NCBI RefSeq assembly: GCF_037126465.1
Contig: NC_088206.1
Coordinates: 69,381,687-69,445,686, forward strand
DNA length: 64,000 bases
Reading direction: 5' to 3'
DNA from: Ornithodoros turicata
Taxonomy: Eukaryota; Arthropoda; Arachnida; Ixodida; Argasidae
Shown: positions 10,419-22,168 of the stretch, piece after piece
Layout of the letters: every line of letters begins with the position of its first letter
How positions within the stretch are numbered: the first letter of the stretch is position 1
The notes under the pieces: generated by a model
Database searches by the model: none
What the model saw: only the letters and a program-made list of their open reading frames with translations
What the model was told of the DNA's origin: nothing
Position numbers and translations under genes: made by a program

Positions 10419-11132
10419 GTTAGTGATCTATACGATGCATCACCAATTATATCTTATCGTAATTGGAATACTGCTGCCTTTGAAAGTAACTTTAAGCCGT
10501 AGAAGACGCCTTGTTTCTGCAAGAGGGACTTCGCAGACGACAACGGACTATTATGCAAAGTATAGGCTTCCCAAGCTTTTGTATATAGTCAGCGGTTCCT
10601 GAACGTATCATATGCGTAAAAGTGCCTCTATTATACAAAACATGGACCGGTATAAGCGCCTGCATTCCAGCTTTACCTTTTCACGAGATTATGCTCAAAG
10701 CGTTCCCGTAAAGACTTCCAAACAGTTGACGCTGGGTCTGTGCCAGCGTTCGCCCCGTTTTTATTTGCGGAGAAGGGTGAACGCACCGCGCTGTACAAGG
10801 GAATGTTTTGATGTGTTCAATGGTACCGACGGTGGTCGAAAGGACAGCATCTGCTGTTGTCGCGTGCCACCTTTTGTGCTAAAGGTCGCAGCTGTTTCAG
10901 GGCCGGGGTGGGTGAACAGAGCCGGTGGGGGGGCTATGACAACTTTACTTCTCTCCCGATGAGAAAAAGATATATTTACGCTGGGGTTCCGTCCAGGAAG
11001 TTAATTGTGGAAGCACGTGCAGATAATCCTGCCGCGTGTGCTAAGTTGTGTGCTTTTCGTTTCTTTTACTTATTTTTTATTAAATGTGAAGAACCAATCA
11101 TAATTTCTATGTCCAAAGGATGATCGTGTGCT

Positions 11133-11221
11133 TTCGTCTGGCTCCTCGTGTTGTCGTCTGCGTTCTCGTGTTGTCTTCTGCTCTGTTATGTTGTCGTCTG
11201 CTTTTACGCGATGACGTCTGC
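11133..11221 (+). repeat. Imperfect 20-bp periodic array built on GTCGTCTGC
   Basis: Five units begin at 11133, 11153, 11173, 11193 and 11213, exactly 20 bp apart: ttCGTCTGg, GTCGTCTGC, GTCtTCTGC, GTCGTCTGC, GaCGTCTGC. Preceding bases (cgtgtt, tatgtt) are partly shared. A further exact copy lies at 11357. The spacing is close to two helical turns. Confidence 0.8.
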
Positions 11222-12973
11222 AAAGCATGCATGAACGTCGATGTATGCAGACGGACAGATGGGAGGGGTTGGTCATCATTTATTACGATGAGTACGGCGG
11301 TATAATGTCTGACCAAGAACCTTGAAGCGTCCGTAACGACTTCTTGGCACATTATCGTCGTCTGCTTCCTTTTTTTCATCTCGTCCAAGGGTGCCGAGCA
11401 GCTCCGCACCTGCACGTAAACGTGATACGACTTTCAGTGAACTAGACACTGCAAACAGCGGCAAATACTCAATCCAATATCTTTCTTATCTGATCGGCAC
11501 TCACCTGCCGTAACCGTCTTCTCCAGCTCAAGTAGCGTTTTATAACCGTCTTGGAAGTAATAATGCTTTGCACCTAGCTGGCTCCGGTGGAGTCCTATTC
11601 AGCCAGTTGGCAACAATGTGTGTGACATATCAGATGGAAGTTAGCTAATAGTGCTTTATTAAGTGCACAAATGTAATACTTTTGCTAGGATAGGTCCTTA
11701 GATGGATTTACATCGGAGAGAGTTTGGCGAACGAAATGCAGTAGCGACAGCAGTTAGTTAGCTTATTAAATATGTGGTACTGCAAGTAATAAGTTCTGAA
11801 GACTCCGAATTATTATTTTTGATTATTGAAGGCTCGGCGTGTGTCAATTTTGAATTAACCGTTCCGTGTAGCTATAGTTAGCGACATAGAGCTAGATAGC
11901 TATACTGTAAATATAGCTAGGTGTTTTTCTTACAGATTCACTGAAGAAATATTCTCGAGTTCAAACAATAAAATATTTGGGCACTCTGCCAAAACCAATT
12001 GGAGATATCCAAATTCGTCTCTTTAAAAGAGCGCACACATATATTGGACAACACAGCACTCCAACTTTGCGTCTCTCACAACCATCTTGTCCGTCTTTCC
12101 ACGCTTACAATATTCCCCACTCTCAATCACCCTTTCGACGTAAGTTACATGTAGTAGTAGAGTGCAACATCAGGACTGAGCCTGATGTTCTTCTTCCTGC
12201 TTGGTGTTCGTAGGCGCCTTTTTCCCACTTTAAATCCCTTTAAAGCGGTCGCGTTCTCGTCTGCATCACCAGGACCGTGTTTCCCATTTGATCCCCCATC
12301 CTGTTGGATTAAGCGGGATTACTGCCGACGGGTTAATGTGCATACGGCGAGGGATGCATTTCCGATACGGAGTGATACTTCGCGCAGTGAACGAGCTCTC
12401 TTGTTGGCGTTCGCAATCTTGCCGGCGAAATTGGGGCAGTGGTTTAATGCATAGTCAGTGAGAGAAGTGGCACGTATAGCTCAATGTGGAGGTTAGCGTG
12501 CTACTGCCGCATAGTAGTAATTGAATAAATAATTGAGTAAATAGTAGTAATTGAAATACATTTCATGTGCGCATGCTTCACTGCCTTGATTTGGTCGTTA
12601 ACCTTGCATCCTTGTTTTTCCAACCACGTCTGACAGGTGGATCGTGCCGCTTACCTGTTAATGCGAATCAGTATTTGTATACTGATATATCGAATACGAG
12701 TATATCGAATGCGGCATTTGCACCGATAATAAGGAGTTTTAGGAAATAGTAAGCGCCTTCGCATTCCGTCTCGCTGTCGGGCAATCAGGTATCAGCAACG
12801 TGATGTCACTCACTCCAAATGAATCACGCAATTGGCTTATCTAGTTTTCGGAAACATTATCGTGAAACTTCTATGTTTTCATGAAACTCTGTATTGTCGA
12901 CACTTTTCTCCATCGCGACATTGTGAACGTTTCATAAAAAAAGAAAAGAAGAAAAAAGGAAACGTTTTTACCA

Positions 12974-13078
12974 GGATCGATGAATACGAATATTTTTCTC
13001 GACGATATCGATACGTGTAGATAAATTACTAGATATTCCCGCGAATATCGAAAACGTATCGATATTTTTAATCGATCC
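12974..13078. repeat. Imperfect inverted repeat rich in ATCGAT
   Basis: GGATCGATGAATAC and GATATCGATACG on the left pair loosely with CGTATCGATA and TAATCGATCC on the right. Several mismatches. Could be a decayed foldback element. Confidence 0.4.
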
Positions 13079-14861
13079 TTATCTGTTTTGAGATATCGGA
13101 ATTCAAAATCGTTGATAATCATCACAGAGCCCTGTGCAGCAACAAAAACTTTGATCTCGTTAAATGTTCGTAAGCTTCAAATGGACGAAGAAGTGAAACA
13201 GGAACGAGCGTATAACGATGCAAAAGTCAATTTTCATAAAACTCTTAATAAAACGATGACAGTAATGAAAAGATGGGAGATCGGATAACGATATTGACAC
13301 TTTGTGCGCCTCGGTCGACGGCGCTTGCTTGCGACATTGTAGCGTAAAACATGAAATAAGGCTCTTTGTTCCGCTGTGTGCGTTCTGTACTTTGTTCGCC
13401 CGACAAAATAAACCGATTATCGTCAGTTTTCGGGGAAAGAGGGCGCTTCGCACTTCAATCCTTTTTTTTTTTTTTTTTCACCATCATCCAGTTGTTTGCT
13501 TTGTGGCATCGTTATATCCGGAAAAGGTAGCACGTTTACAACGATTATGGTGTTTTTGGGATTCAAAATGAGCACGCTATAAAGAAAAAGACCGAAGAAA
13601 AAAAAATCGAAAATGTAGCCTACCTGCAGCCGTACCGGAGATTGACAGGAGCTGAATTCGGCTTACTGAACGAGACAGCTTGAATCGCAGAGCTTTCTGC
13701 TTGCCAGATATTTCTGGTCGGTCAGGGATGGTTGAGCTGGTCCAGGTGTTTTTGTGCACAGAGCGGCCAGCTGCGCAGTTGAGGGGGTGATGCTGTGTAA
13801 GGAGGGTGTGTGCCCCGCTCCAGAACCGCGAAAGAATTTTCCTTTGTGTATATATTTAATAAAATGACATTTTATTTAACAAAAAAGAAAGGTTTCCGTT
13901 TTTGCGTTTTCAAGCCATTTTCCTTCCCGTACGAACTAAAGATTGTGTCTAAAGTACTGAGGCGGAGTAGTTGATATGTCATAGTAACAAAACGTAAACG
14001 CAGTCTTAACGTCTGTTCCTTCTTCTTTTCGTGTGTGTGTCACTTGCTGCGTTTACGTTTGTTACCAAAAATTGCGTGGGGTCGATGTTACATTTTGAAT
14101 GCCTTTTGCGTCGCTTTTTGAAAGCACATTCTAGGCCTTTGCCACTTTCACTCAAATGTGCACAGCAGAACAAATCGCATGAAAGTGCCCCGGAACTCTG
14201 TAATGCCAAAAATGAATTTCGCTGCTTAGTAAAGGGACTCTTCTTTTTTTTTATACATTTCTGTAACACCGAAATTTCATTCAGGGCTACTCGAACACAA
14301 GAATCCCCATCGCCATGACCATAACCAAACCGAAACTAAACATAAATACCCCGCGACCACCTTCGAATCTCAAACACCGACACGAACAACCGCTTTACCA
14401 CATTACCACCCAACCAGAAATGAACTGCATAGAAAATTGTCTGGGCCTTTCTAGAGCACGTAAACACGGTTGTGGACATTCTCTCTGTCACTCTCCCTTT
14501 CTTTTTATGTATATTTGGACCGGGGGAAGGGAGAGGGGGGGTTATTTTGGAGCGCGTGCTCGTGACGTTATCCGGCTCGGTGGTTTTTCACCACGGGAAT
14601 TCGGGCGAATTCTTGGTTTTGTTTCGCCAGAGGGGGTTATTTTTGTTGGCAGGTGATAGTTCGCTGACACGAGGCGACGATGCCTCTTGCCAATTGGGGG
14701 TTCCTCGAAGACACTGCGGGAGGGTTCTCGGTAAGGTATGCAGTGTGGTCTTGCTGAGTCAGCGGAAGTGACGTAATAGGGGACACCGGATGGGTGCGCT
14801 GGAGCCTGGCTCCTTTTTGGTAAAAAAGCGACAAAAAACCTTGCTGTTTGGTGGTACATCT

Positions 14862-15093
14862 AAAAGCGATAAAACCCCGGTGCAGGGGACACAAAGAGAC
14901 AACACAGACGAAGCACTGACTGACAAACAACTGATAATTTTGTGATTACAGCATGACGGCCTTGGCTGCCACTAGGGGTCGGGTGTGCAGTTGGTATATT
15001 TAAGATGTGTCCCTGCCATTAAAGTTGTTTGTCAGTCAGTGCTTCGTCTGTGTTGTCTCTATGCGTCCCCTGCACCGGGGTTTTATCGCTTTT
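14862..15093. mobile_element. Foldback element with about 70-bp arms
   Basis: Left arm AAAAGCGATAAAACCCCGG, GTGCAGGGGAC and onward to CACTGACTGACAAACAAC (to 14931); right arm GTTGTTTGTCAGTCAGTGC to CCGGGGTTTTATCGCTTTT (15024-15093). Arms are nearly perfect; spacer of about 90 bp. No open frame of note. Confidence 0.85.
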
Positions 15094-15791
15094 TGGTAAA
15101 ACGGTCGTTGAGGGGGAAGGGTTGTTAGGAGTTCTTTTGATTGGAACATGAGTCATTTAAAAGGAGTGTAAATTGGTGACGATTGATACACGAATGAAAG
15201 CGTGTGTCAGAAAATGATATTTTAGTGTTTCGTTCAAACTTTCTTGCCTTTTCAGCTTTACAGTTTTGCTTCCTTGTGTCACATTTTACCGTTTTACTTA
15301 GTTGTTCTTAAAACGATAGCTTTAGAGGACCAACCACAGGATGGTCCGTGGTCTTATAGGGTCACGTGACGTGCCACCGCTACGCGATCTGTGGCAGACT
15401 ACGCCTGCGGTACGCTGTGATTGACAGTGATGGCCACTAACTACTTCTACAGTAGTTTAACTATAACTACTAACTACTTTGCGATTGAGTAGTTTAACTA
15501 GTAGTTCAACTACTTTTCAGGGGAGTAGTTAAAACTACTTCTTTAACTACTGCAATGTAGTTTAACTACATCTATAACTACTTAACGTTGTCCATCAACA
15601 CCAATCCCTTGTAGTGTTCTTGGACACCTAAATATGAATCACAAGCAATGATGAACTTTGGCTCAAGCCATTGCTACGATCGTCAAACACAAAGCTTGCG
15701 GCGAAATTCTTTTTGTGCCTACGCGATAAACTAAATTGCAGAATTATTTCACAGCAAATGAGGCTTCACTAGACAAGCATTATTTATTTAT

Positions 15792-16985
15792 TTATTCACA
15801 TACCCCAAAGGCCATACCCTGGGGGACACCAGTTGATACGTGACAAAAGGACGAGGAATGGTTGTTCACGAAAGTAGACTGGAGGCGGTCAGTTAAGAAC
15901 ATATTAATCCAGGAGAGAACATGTGCATCAAGGCCTAGTTGTGAGAGTTTAACCATTAATCTAGCGTGCGGTACAGAATCAAAGGCTTTAGCAAAGTCCA
16001 GGAACACGGCATCTGTTTGAGTAGAACTGTCCATATTTGAGTGGAGGTCGTGGATAAAACCAGCTATATAGTTGTGAGAAATTTTTACGGAAGCCATGCT
16101 GGCAGGGGGAAAAGTAAGCATTTGACTCTAGGAAGTTGATTACCTGCGAATATATAATGTGTTCCATGATTTTGCAGGGGACGCGGGTAATGGAGATTGG
16201 TCTATAGTTCAACGGTGAATGAGTGACACCACTTTTATGCACTGGTATTATCATTCCCCGACGCCAGTCTTCTGGCAGAACTGAACTATTAAGTAGGAAG
16301 GGAGTTGCCTCAGGAGAGAAGCCGCCGATATTTCGAACAGAGACTGTTCTTTTTCTGGGCACCGTCCTCATCATTGGCATGGTATATAAAGGGTTAGGTG
16401 TGACGTGTTCAAAGGTTCATGCGAATTGTCCCTTTAAATCATGCCAATGATGAGGACGGTGCCCAGAAGAAGAACAGTCTCTGTTCAAAATATTTGCGGC
16501 TTCTGTCCTGAGGCAACTCCCTTCCTACATCTCTACCGGTTCGCTGGATTTCTACCCATCTATGAACTATTAAGTGATTGTTGGAATATTGCAGCAAGAA
16601 ATCTGCTCGAGTGAGCCTTTGTGTTTTTAAGAATTTTGCTGTTTATTCCATCGAAACCAGTAGAGGAGGAAACCTGGATGGAAGAGATAATCTTTTCAAT
16701 GCCGGCAGGAGATATCGCTATCGGTGACATGCTATTGAAGGTGGATGTGGGAGGCGCGGCAAGGGGAGTTGTGTCTTCGTTGGTGAACACGCTTGCAAAT
16801 GCGTTATTGAAGATAAGAGAACATTGGTTATCTCTAACAAAATTACCATCACGATCTTTCAGTTGGATGTTTACCGATGGAGATTTTGGGTTTATAACTT
16901 TGTAGAATGCTTTGGGGTTGTGCTTCAAGAGGTTAATGAGGCCCTCGCTATAGAACCTGCGTTTTGAAGAAGTCACCAATGACAT
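15792..16985 (-). pseudogene. LINE reverse transcriptase fragments (frameshifted, truncated)
   Basis: Frame pieces give FDGINSKILKNTKAHSS and AAIFQQSLNSS (16560-16985), LPEDWRRGMIIPVHKSG and NYRPISITRVPCKIMEH (about 16130-16290), then FLDFAKAFDSVPHARLM and STGVPQG (15792-16121). These are RT motifs through 3-4. The YxDD catalytic motif and thumb are missing, and frames change between pieces. The SLNSS/VLPEDW junction is split by a foldback insertion. Confidence 0.85.
16294..16562. mobile_element. Foldback insertion inside the LINE reverse transcriptase
   Basis: Flanked by a 12-bp direct repeat TGAACTATTAAG (16282-16293 and 16563-16574) that duplicates one RT codon block, so it is a true insertion. 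Inverted arms of about 88 bp: TAGGAAGGGAGTTGCCTCAG to CCTCATCATTGGCATG, and the complement from CATGCCAATGATGAGG (16440) to AACTCCCTTCCTA. The spacer holds TATATAAAGGG. About 32 bp beyond the right arm are unpaired. Confidence 0.8.
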
Positions 16986-17251
16986 GTATTTCCGGACGCA
17001 TTCTTGATATTAGCAGTGATGATGCAGACTTACAGCGCTTAGCAAGCCTGTACAGACGTTTCTCTTTACGGGCGAGCAGTTTGATTTCATGATTGTACCA
17101 TGGGGCATGACATGGGTCTTGATGATAATGGAGGGTATATAGGCTTCAATAAGTGCATTAATCTTGGATTTGTATAAATACCAGTTTTCCTCAACTGTCC
17201 GTACTTCAAAATTAGCGAGAAAGTTAGCCATATAATTGAATAATTCAGAAT

Positions 17252-17980
17252 TTATTTGGTCGTAGTTACCCTTATCGATCTTATGCGTTTGCACGAGGAA
17301 CGACGGGGCACGCTGGGGACAGGTATTGTAAAGTGTAGTACTTTGTGATCACTCAAGGCGCATGGAGAAAATACAGAACCTACTATATCTGGGTCGTTAG
17401 TGAGGATTAGGTCTAGGATGTTTGATGAGGTGGGAGTTACACGGGTGGGTTCATGAACCACCTGATGAAGGTCAAACACATGACACAAATCAATGAAAGA
17501 ACGTTCTTCACTGCCAGAGGCTGAGGTGGATCTCCAATTAATTGAGGGGTAGTTGAAATCACCAAGAAGAATAACCTTTAAATTTGGGAATTTGTGAAAT
17601 ATATGATGTAGTGATTTGTGTAATTCTGGGATGAATGCATTGCTTGAGGGAGGTCGATAGCATGCACCAACTACTAATCTACACGTGACGCAGTCAATCA
17701 ATACCCACGTTACTTCGATAGGAAGTGTACAATGAACAGCATATGATTTAAAACAGTTTTTAACGGCGAGTCAAACACCACCTTCTCGTCTATTTACGCG
17801 ATCACAGCGATAGAAGGTAAGTCCAGGACACTCTGGTAACAGCTCACTGTCTCTTATATCTGGCGATAACCAAGTTTCAGTAAGTGCAACAGGGTCACGT
17901 TCACAGGATTGCAACAAACTACACAAATCCTTACGCTTTGGAATCAAACTGCGGACGTTACAAAAAAAACAAACAGATAA
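17252..17980 (-). pseudogene. LINE APE endonuclease domain (broken)
   Basis: Reads from NVRSLIPKRKDLCSLLQ and VALTETWLSPDI near 17950, then YRCDRVNRR, through GACYRPPSS, VILLGDFNYPSINW and LSDHKVLHF. These are the ordered motifs of an apurinic-type endonuclease (N, E in TETW, YR, GDFN, SDH). A TGA interrupts the frame near 17768-17770, where the family usually has Arg, so the copy is inactive. Confidence 0.85.
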
Positions 17981-18386
17981 AGCATGTGCGGTAGTACAGT
18001 GGTGGGAAACAGAACAGATCAGCTATAGTGTACGTTCAACAACCTGTTTTAAACATTGTTTTAAAGCAACCTGTTTTAAAGCATTAAAAGTGAAGATTAA
18101 GTACACATGCACGACACAATTGCTCTGCACCTCCGTTCTCATCAAACAAGTAGCTCAAGGTAAAAGTCGGAAGCACAATCATGCCGTAAATTTTACGGCA
18201 AAATCGGAAGTAGTTGGCGCCTTCAGTGACCTAACTACTGTAGTTAACTACTTAAAATAGTAGTTTAACTAGTAGTTGCCACTACATTTCTGCAAGTAGT
18301 TGATAACTACTTTTTAACTACAATCATGTAGTTTAACTAGTAGTTTAACTATATGTAGTTAACTACTGGCCATCACTGGTGATTGA

Positions 18387-21300
18387 TACCCTGCAATAAT
18401 TGGAAATGAACGATTACTGGAACGTTAAAAAGCTCTCGATCAAGATTTTAAAGAATTAAAGAAGAAGAAATTAAAGAATTAATTTAAGAATTAAAAAAAA
18501 AACGTCTCATCAAAAATTAACCGCCAACCGGATGGCACTGTTCTAAAACCTACGAATTTAAACGCGTTTGACACAATGCAAAAAAAAATGTAACATTTTT
18601 TCCGTTGAGTTTTACGTTTTCACTGTCCGTTCTTAGTTTTACGCTTAGTTTAGTTATCGTTGCTGCTTTACCTCCTCTTCTTTCACCTATTACTCACTTT
18701 AATACCGATTCTACTTTCTGACAAACATTGCAACCTTGATGAACTGTTAATGCAAACCAGACGCGATGCAAGGAGCGAAGGTCTACCTTCTTAAATGCTT
18801 GCGGGGGTAAACTCGTGAATTTTAATGATCTCTATGCAGAGCACGCAATGCTAATGAACCGATGTAAACCGATTTTACCCGACAACGCTCGAGAATAAAC
18901 GCCCGCGCCAACGAATCGCAAAACTGCTTATCAGCATGTAATTGTCGTTTCCCAACCATTCAAAGCAGTTTATAAACTACATGTACATGCATATAAACTA
19001 CATCAGTAATATCATACTGTCGAGCCCGACCATGACTGTCTGTAATGAAACTGAAACCTTGAGAAACAAAAAAAAAAACTTTTTTTTTTCTCCAGGATCA
19101 GCGAAACGAAGCTCTCATTACAAGCCGGGCGTTGCCGTCTCTAAAATCCTTGCATAACAAAGTAGATCCAATATCTCTCTTTCTGCGTCGGCGGGGCATT
19201 CAACCTAACTCGTTCTTCTAAGCGTGGCTCGAAACAAGAAGATGTCGCTGTTAAGGCACGTAAGCACGTCGTCTTGTTGGAATGCTGTACCTCCAGACGG
19301 CTCACTTTGACGGGGTCCTCTCTCGCTGTGTGCAGAGGCCTTTATCTGGGAAAACCTGACGGTTTACAGGTCTTCAGAGATTATCAGAGTGTGCGAGGAA
19401 AAGGGCGTGGGAGGGCCTGGTCCTCCACCAGATCAGAGGTGAAGCTTCGCTAGAGTGCTCGGTGTGTACTTTAGCGTCATCCGAAAGTGTGCACGGCATA
19501 GTGCTGGTTGGCTGCGTCAGGAGCAGAAGCGTTTTATTTAGCCAGGTTTCGGTTTCGATTTTGTTTTGTTTAGTCTCGCAGACAGGTTTGAGGCGGTGTG
19601 GGCAGTGTTGAGAACGAGATAGTAGTGGCTTTCAGGTGTGGTTGTGACCTAGTTTTCATGCTATCTAGGTGCGGTTATGCTTCATTTCAGAGCGGCAGCT
19701 GGTAGTGGGGCTTTTTCGAAGCTTCCGTGACTTTTTAATTCCTGCCTTTTTTTTTCTTTCTTTTTGCAGGGCACCCATGCTCTGTTGGATATATACGTAT
19801 AAAGAATTGTCGCACCGCGGATTTTGAATGCTGCACACACAAACAGACACTAAAAGTAACTCTTCGGTCCGTTTTGGCGCAATTAGGCTGTCATCAAAAC
19901 GTTCGAGTCATAGCAGACGACGATCTGCTAATTTCAAACGGAAGCAGACGACACTCCAAAGCGGATCTAAAGAAATCGGACGACGACCGCCGCTCGCCAT
20001 TTGAAACGCAGACGGAGTCTCACTGATCGTTGTATTCCAAAGCTGACCCGCCTATTTTCTCAGCTCACGGGGCTCACTTCTGCTTGTGCATTGAGAAAGG
20101 GAAAAGCAGAACTGGATTGTTAGGTATCGGAACACGCGAGGTTAAAAAAAAAAAATAAAACGTGTAAAATAAAGTGCGAAAGACTGACGGGGAGAGCATA
20201 GCAGCCCAGGTGGGAAGCGATTGCTCGCAGACGACGGTTCTGTGATGCCGTATCGTCTGCTAGCTGCTGTGCGTCTGCTAGGATGTGGGGAGCCGAATGG
20301 GGGGGCCCTCCATTGTTATACGGTGGGAATTGTGTGTTCTTTCCTTCTCTCGCCTTGCTGTGCGGAGGTTAGAGATGATGATGATGATGACGACTTTCAT
20401 CCGAGGAAGGAGAATGCCATACGAGTTTTTACGGCGAAGATTGTCGTGCGTGACCTGTGAGGTTGAAGGGGAATTTGGCTGCTTGGGAATACCGAACGGC
20501 CGCGCAGTCGGTGGCGATATTTTGTAAGAAAGGGGTAGGACAAAGAGGGATTGTCGTAATGATGTTGGTGAAAGCAGTGCCATTTTAAAATCTGCCCAAG
20601 TAAAGTGACAGTCATCTGCATATCTAATCCAATCCAATCCAATCCAATGTGTGTACGTGATTCTCAGACCAAACAGATAGCGACAGACTGGAAAGGCCAG
20701 ACGGTTCCCTGGATATCTTTATTGGGGTCACAGATCGCTTTTTCGGGTCACTGCTCCAGCTGACCTTTCTCATCCGCTTTACGCTAATTAAATATGACGT
20801 CATTGAGGTGATTGCGTCGTTGGCCGCGGGTGTCAGAGTGACATGTTTGTCTGGGTGGCGAATAAAATGTTTTTGAAGAACGGTGAATCGCGTTTCCATG
20901 ATCGGGAGAGTTACACGGACGAACTTTGCAAGTACAGTGGTGGACAGTGTTAACTTCATAAAGCCAGAGCAATCGGCTATCCATTCTTTGTGGGTCACTT
21001 GATCAATGTTAGCGAATGTCGGTTACAGAGAACCTAGATCAAGAGGCTACACATGATTATTAGTTAATTTGTTCAATTAAAAATTATATGTGTTCTTGTA
21101 TTTCAACCTGCAGGATGGGACATGCCGTTGTTCTGTTATTCCATTCTATTCTATTCTTTTGTGTTCTTCTATCGCAAGCCGTTTTTGGACAAGGTGCTCT
21201 ACTATGTACTTAAAAAAAAATCTTTCAAAATATGGCATGTTCTTTCGTACCCTGGAACATGGGACAAAGAACAAAGTGTGTGTTTGTATTGTCATGAAGC

Positions 21301-21445
21301 ATTGTCAAAACTTGTGTATTGTCATCAAGTACGATAACTAGTAGCTGCATCGTTGACTGATTAGACGAGTCACAGAATTAGTGAGCCCATCTTCCTTAGC
21401 CTACTATTCCCTGTATCCTTAATTTTTAGTAGTTGTTTTGCGAAC
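18387..21445 (+). other. Gene-free stretch
   Basis: No supported gene. Exact nonamer copies at 19913, 19944 and 20227, with near copies at 20252 and 20271. A short AATCC run lies at 20625-20648. The remaining sequence is unique, with T-rich tracts near 19060-19095 and 19748-19770. Confidence 0.5.
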
Positions 21446-21718
21446 TGTTGGGTGGGACAAGCGCAAAGTCTTACCCACATCACATTTCAAAAATAGTTCT
21501 GCCCTCGCCGTAAAAGCTAACTTCATATAGACACATGTATTGACATCGGAACGGAAGACCAGTCAACAGACTGACCACCATACTATGCTGAATACGCCGG
21601 TTCTCGTCCGACCACCTATGTATTGGCATCGGAGTGGAAGACCAGCCACATAGATCTTGTATTGCCAACTGTAGGATGGGACAAGCGTAAGCTTGCCCAC
21701 ATCACGCTTCAAAAATAA
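21446..21718. repeat. Degenerate tandem duplications
   Basis: TGGGACAAGCGCAAAGTC with CCCACATCACATTTCAAAAAT (21446-21495) recurs as GGGACAAGCGTAAGCTTGCC with CACATCACGCTTCAAAAAT (21672-21718). Inside, TGTATTGACATCGGAACGG and TGTATTGGCATCGGAGTGG are about 81 bp apart. The downstream GCAAGCGCC..GCACGCAAGG segment also recurs at 63886-63935. Confidence 0.6.
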
Positions 21719-21799
21719 AGCGCCACCTGCGGCAAAGCAAGCGCCGCCTGTGGCACGCAAGGACTCATGGGAACTTCGAGACCAATGTCTTTCTCATTC

Positions 21800-22168
21800 T
21801 CCCACCTCATTACATATCGCGTCGCGTCGATAATAGCCAGAAAGTGGGTATTCATCGCTGTGCAACTACAACGTTTTCTGAGTCCTTCATACCTAGAACA
21901 TCGCTTCAGTGGAACCAACTGCCATCATCATTAACATCAATAACTGACATTACACTCTTCAAGAAATCAGTAGCAATTCATTACTCTGCCAGTGATTAGT
22001 TTTGCTAGGCCACCTTGTCTGCGTGTTTTCTTTTTCTTTTTTTGCATTTTTATGTTATGATTGAAATTGCCTTGTATGTGCCTGTCGTTTCTTCTTTAGT
22101 TTCTTGTCCCACTCCCCTCTGTAAAGCTTATGCCCTGAGTGTACCAAAATAAATAAAATAAAATAAAT
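21800..22168 (+). mobile_element. 3' end of a non-LTR retrotransposon
   Basis: An open frame ending at 21999 reads SRRVDNSQKVGIHRC, SFIPRTSLQWNQLPSSL, DITLFKKSVAIHYSASD and stop. This is the characteristic reverse-transcriptase C-terminus (WNxLPxxL..FKK) of Jockey/CR1-type LINEs. A 3'UTR of about 150 bp follows, ending in an AATAAATAAAATAAAATAAA tail at 22147-22168. Strongly 5'-truncated. Confidence 0.88.

Larger units (their letters stand above)
10419..14861 (+). other. Putative TRIM9 intron 1 (proximal part), gene-free
   Basis: Starts at the TRIM9 donor. I see no coding exon. It contains the nonamer at 10533, 11153, 11193 and 11357, the 20-bp periodic array (11133-11221), an imperfect TATCGATA-rich inverted repeat (12974-13078), and T-rich runs. 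The open frames have no recognisable motif. Confidence 0.6.
15650..18083 (-). mobile_element. Non-LTR retrotransposon (Jockey/CR1/L2 group), decayed, inside the hAT
   Basis: The minus strand reads an APE-type endonuclease then reverse transcriptase, in that order. The left end (15782-15800) shows AATA-type tail sequence on the minus strand. The copy is 5'-truncated just upstream of the endonuclease start and lacks the C-terminal RT. It was inserted between CACAAGCA and TAAAAGTGAAG of the host hAT, as shown by comparison with the intact hAT at 49685-50200. Confidence 0.9.
15425..18378. mobile_element. hAT-type element, AGTAGTTTAACTAC-rich, split by a LINE
   Basis: Termini CAGTGATGGCC and GGCCATCACTG, with a perfect 8-bp target duplication GTGATTGA at 15417-15424 and 18379-18386. 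Both subterminal regions are full of AGTAGTTTAACTAC variants. Removing the LINE at about 15650-18083 leaves about 520 bp, matching the uninterrupted copy at 49685-50200 (516 bp). Internally it shares the TGGACACCTAAATATGAATC stretch with that copy. Non-autonomous. Confidence 0.93.

Noticed and set aside
11133..11221. CRISPR-like array
   Set aside because: Periodic repeats, but the units are 20 bp with short diverged linkers in a eukaryotic intron; no CRISPR architecture.
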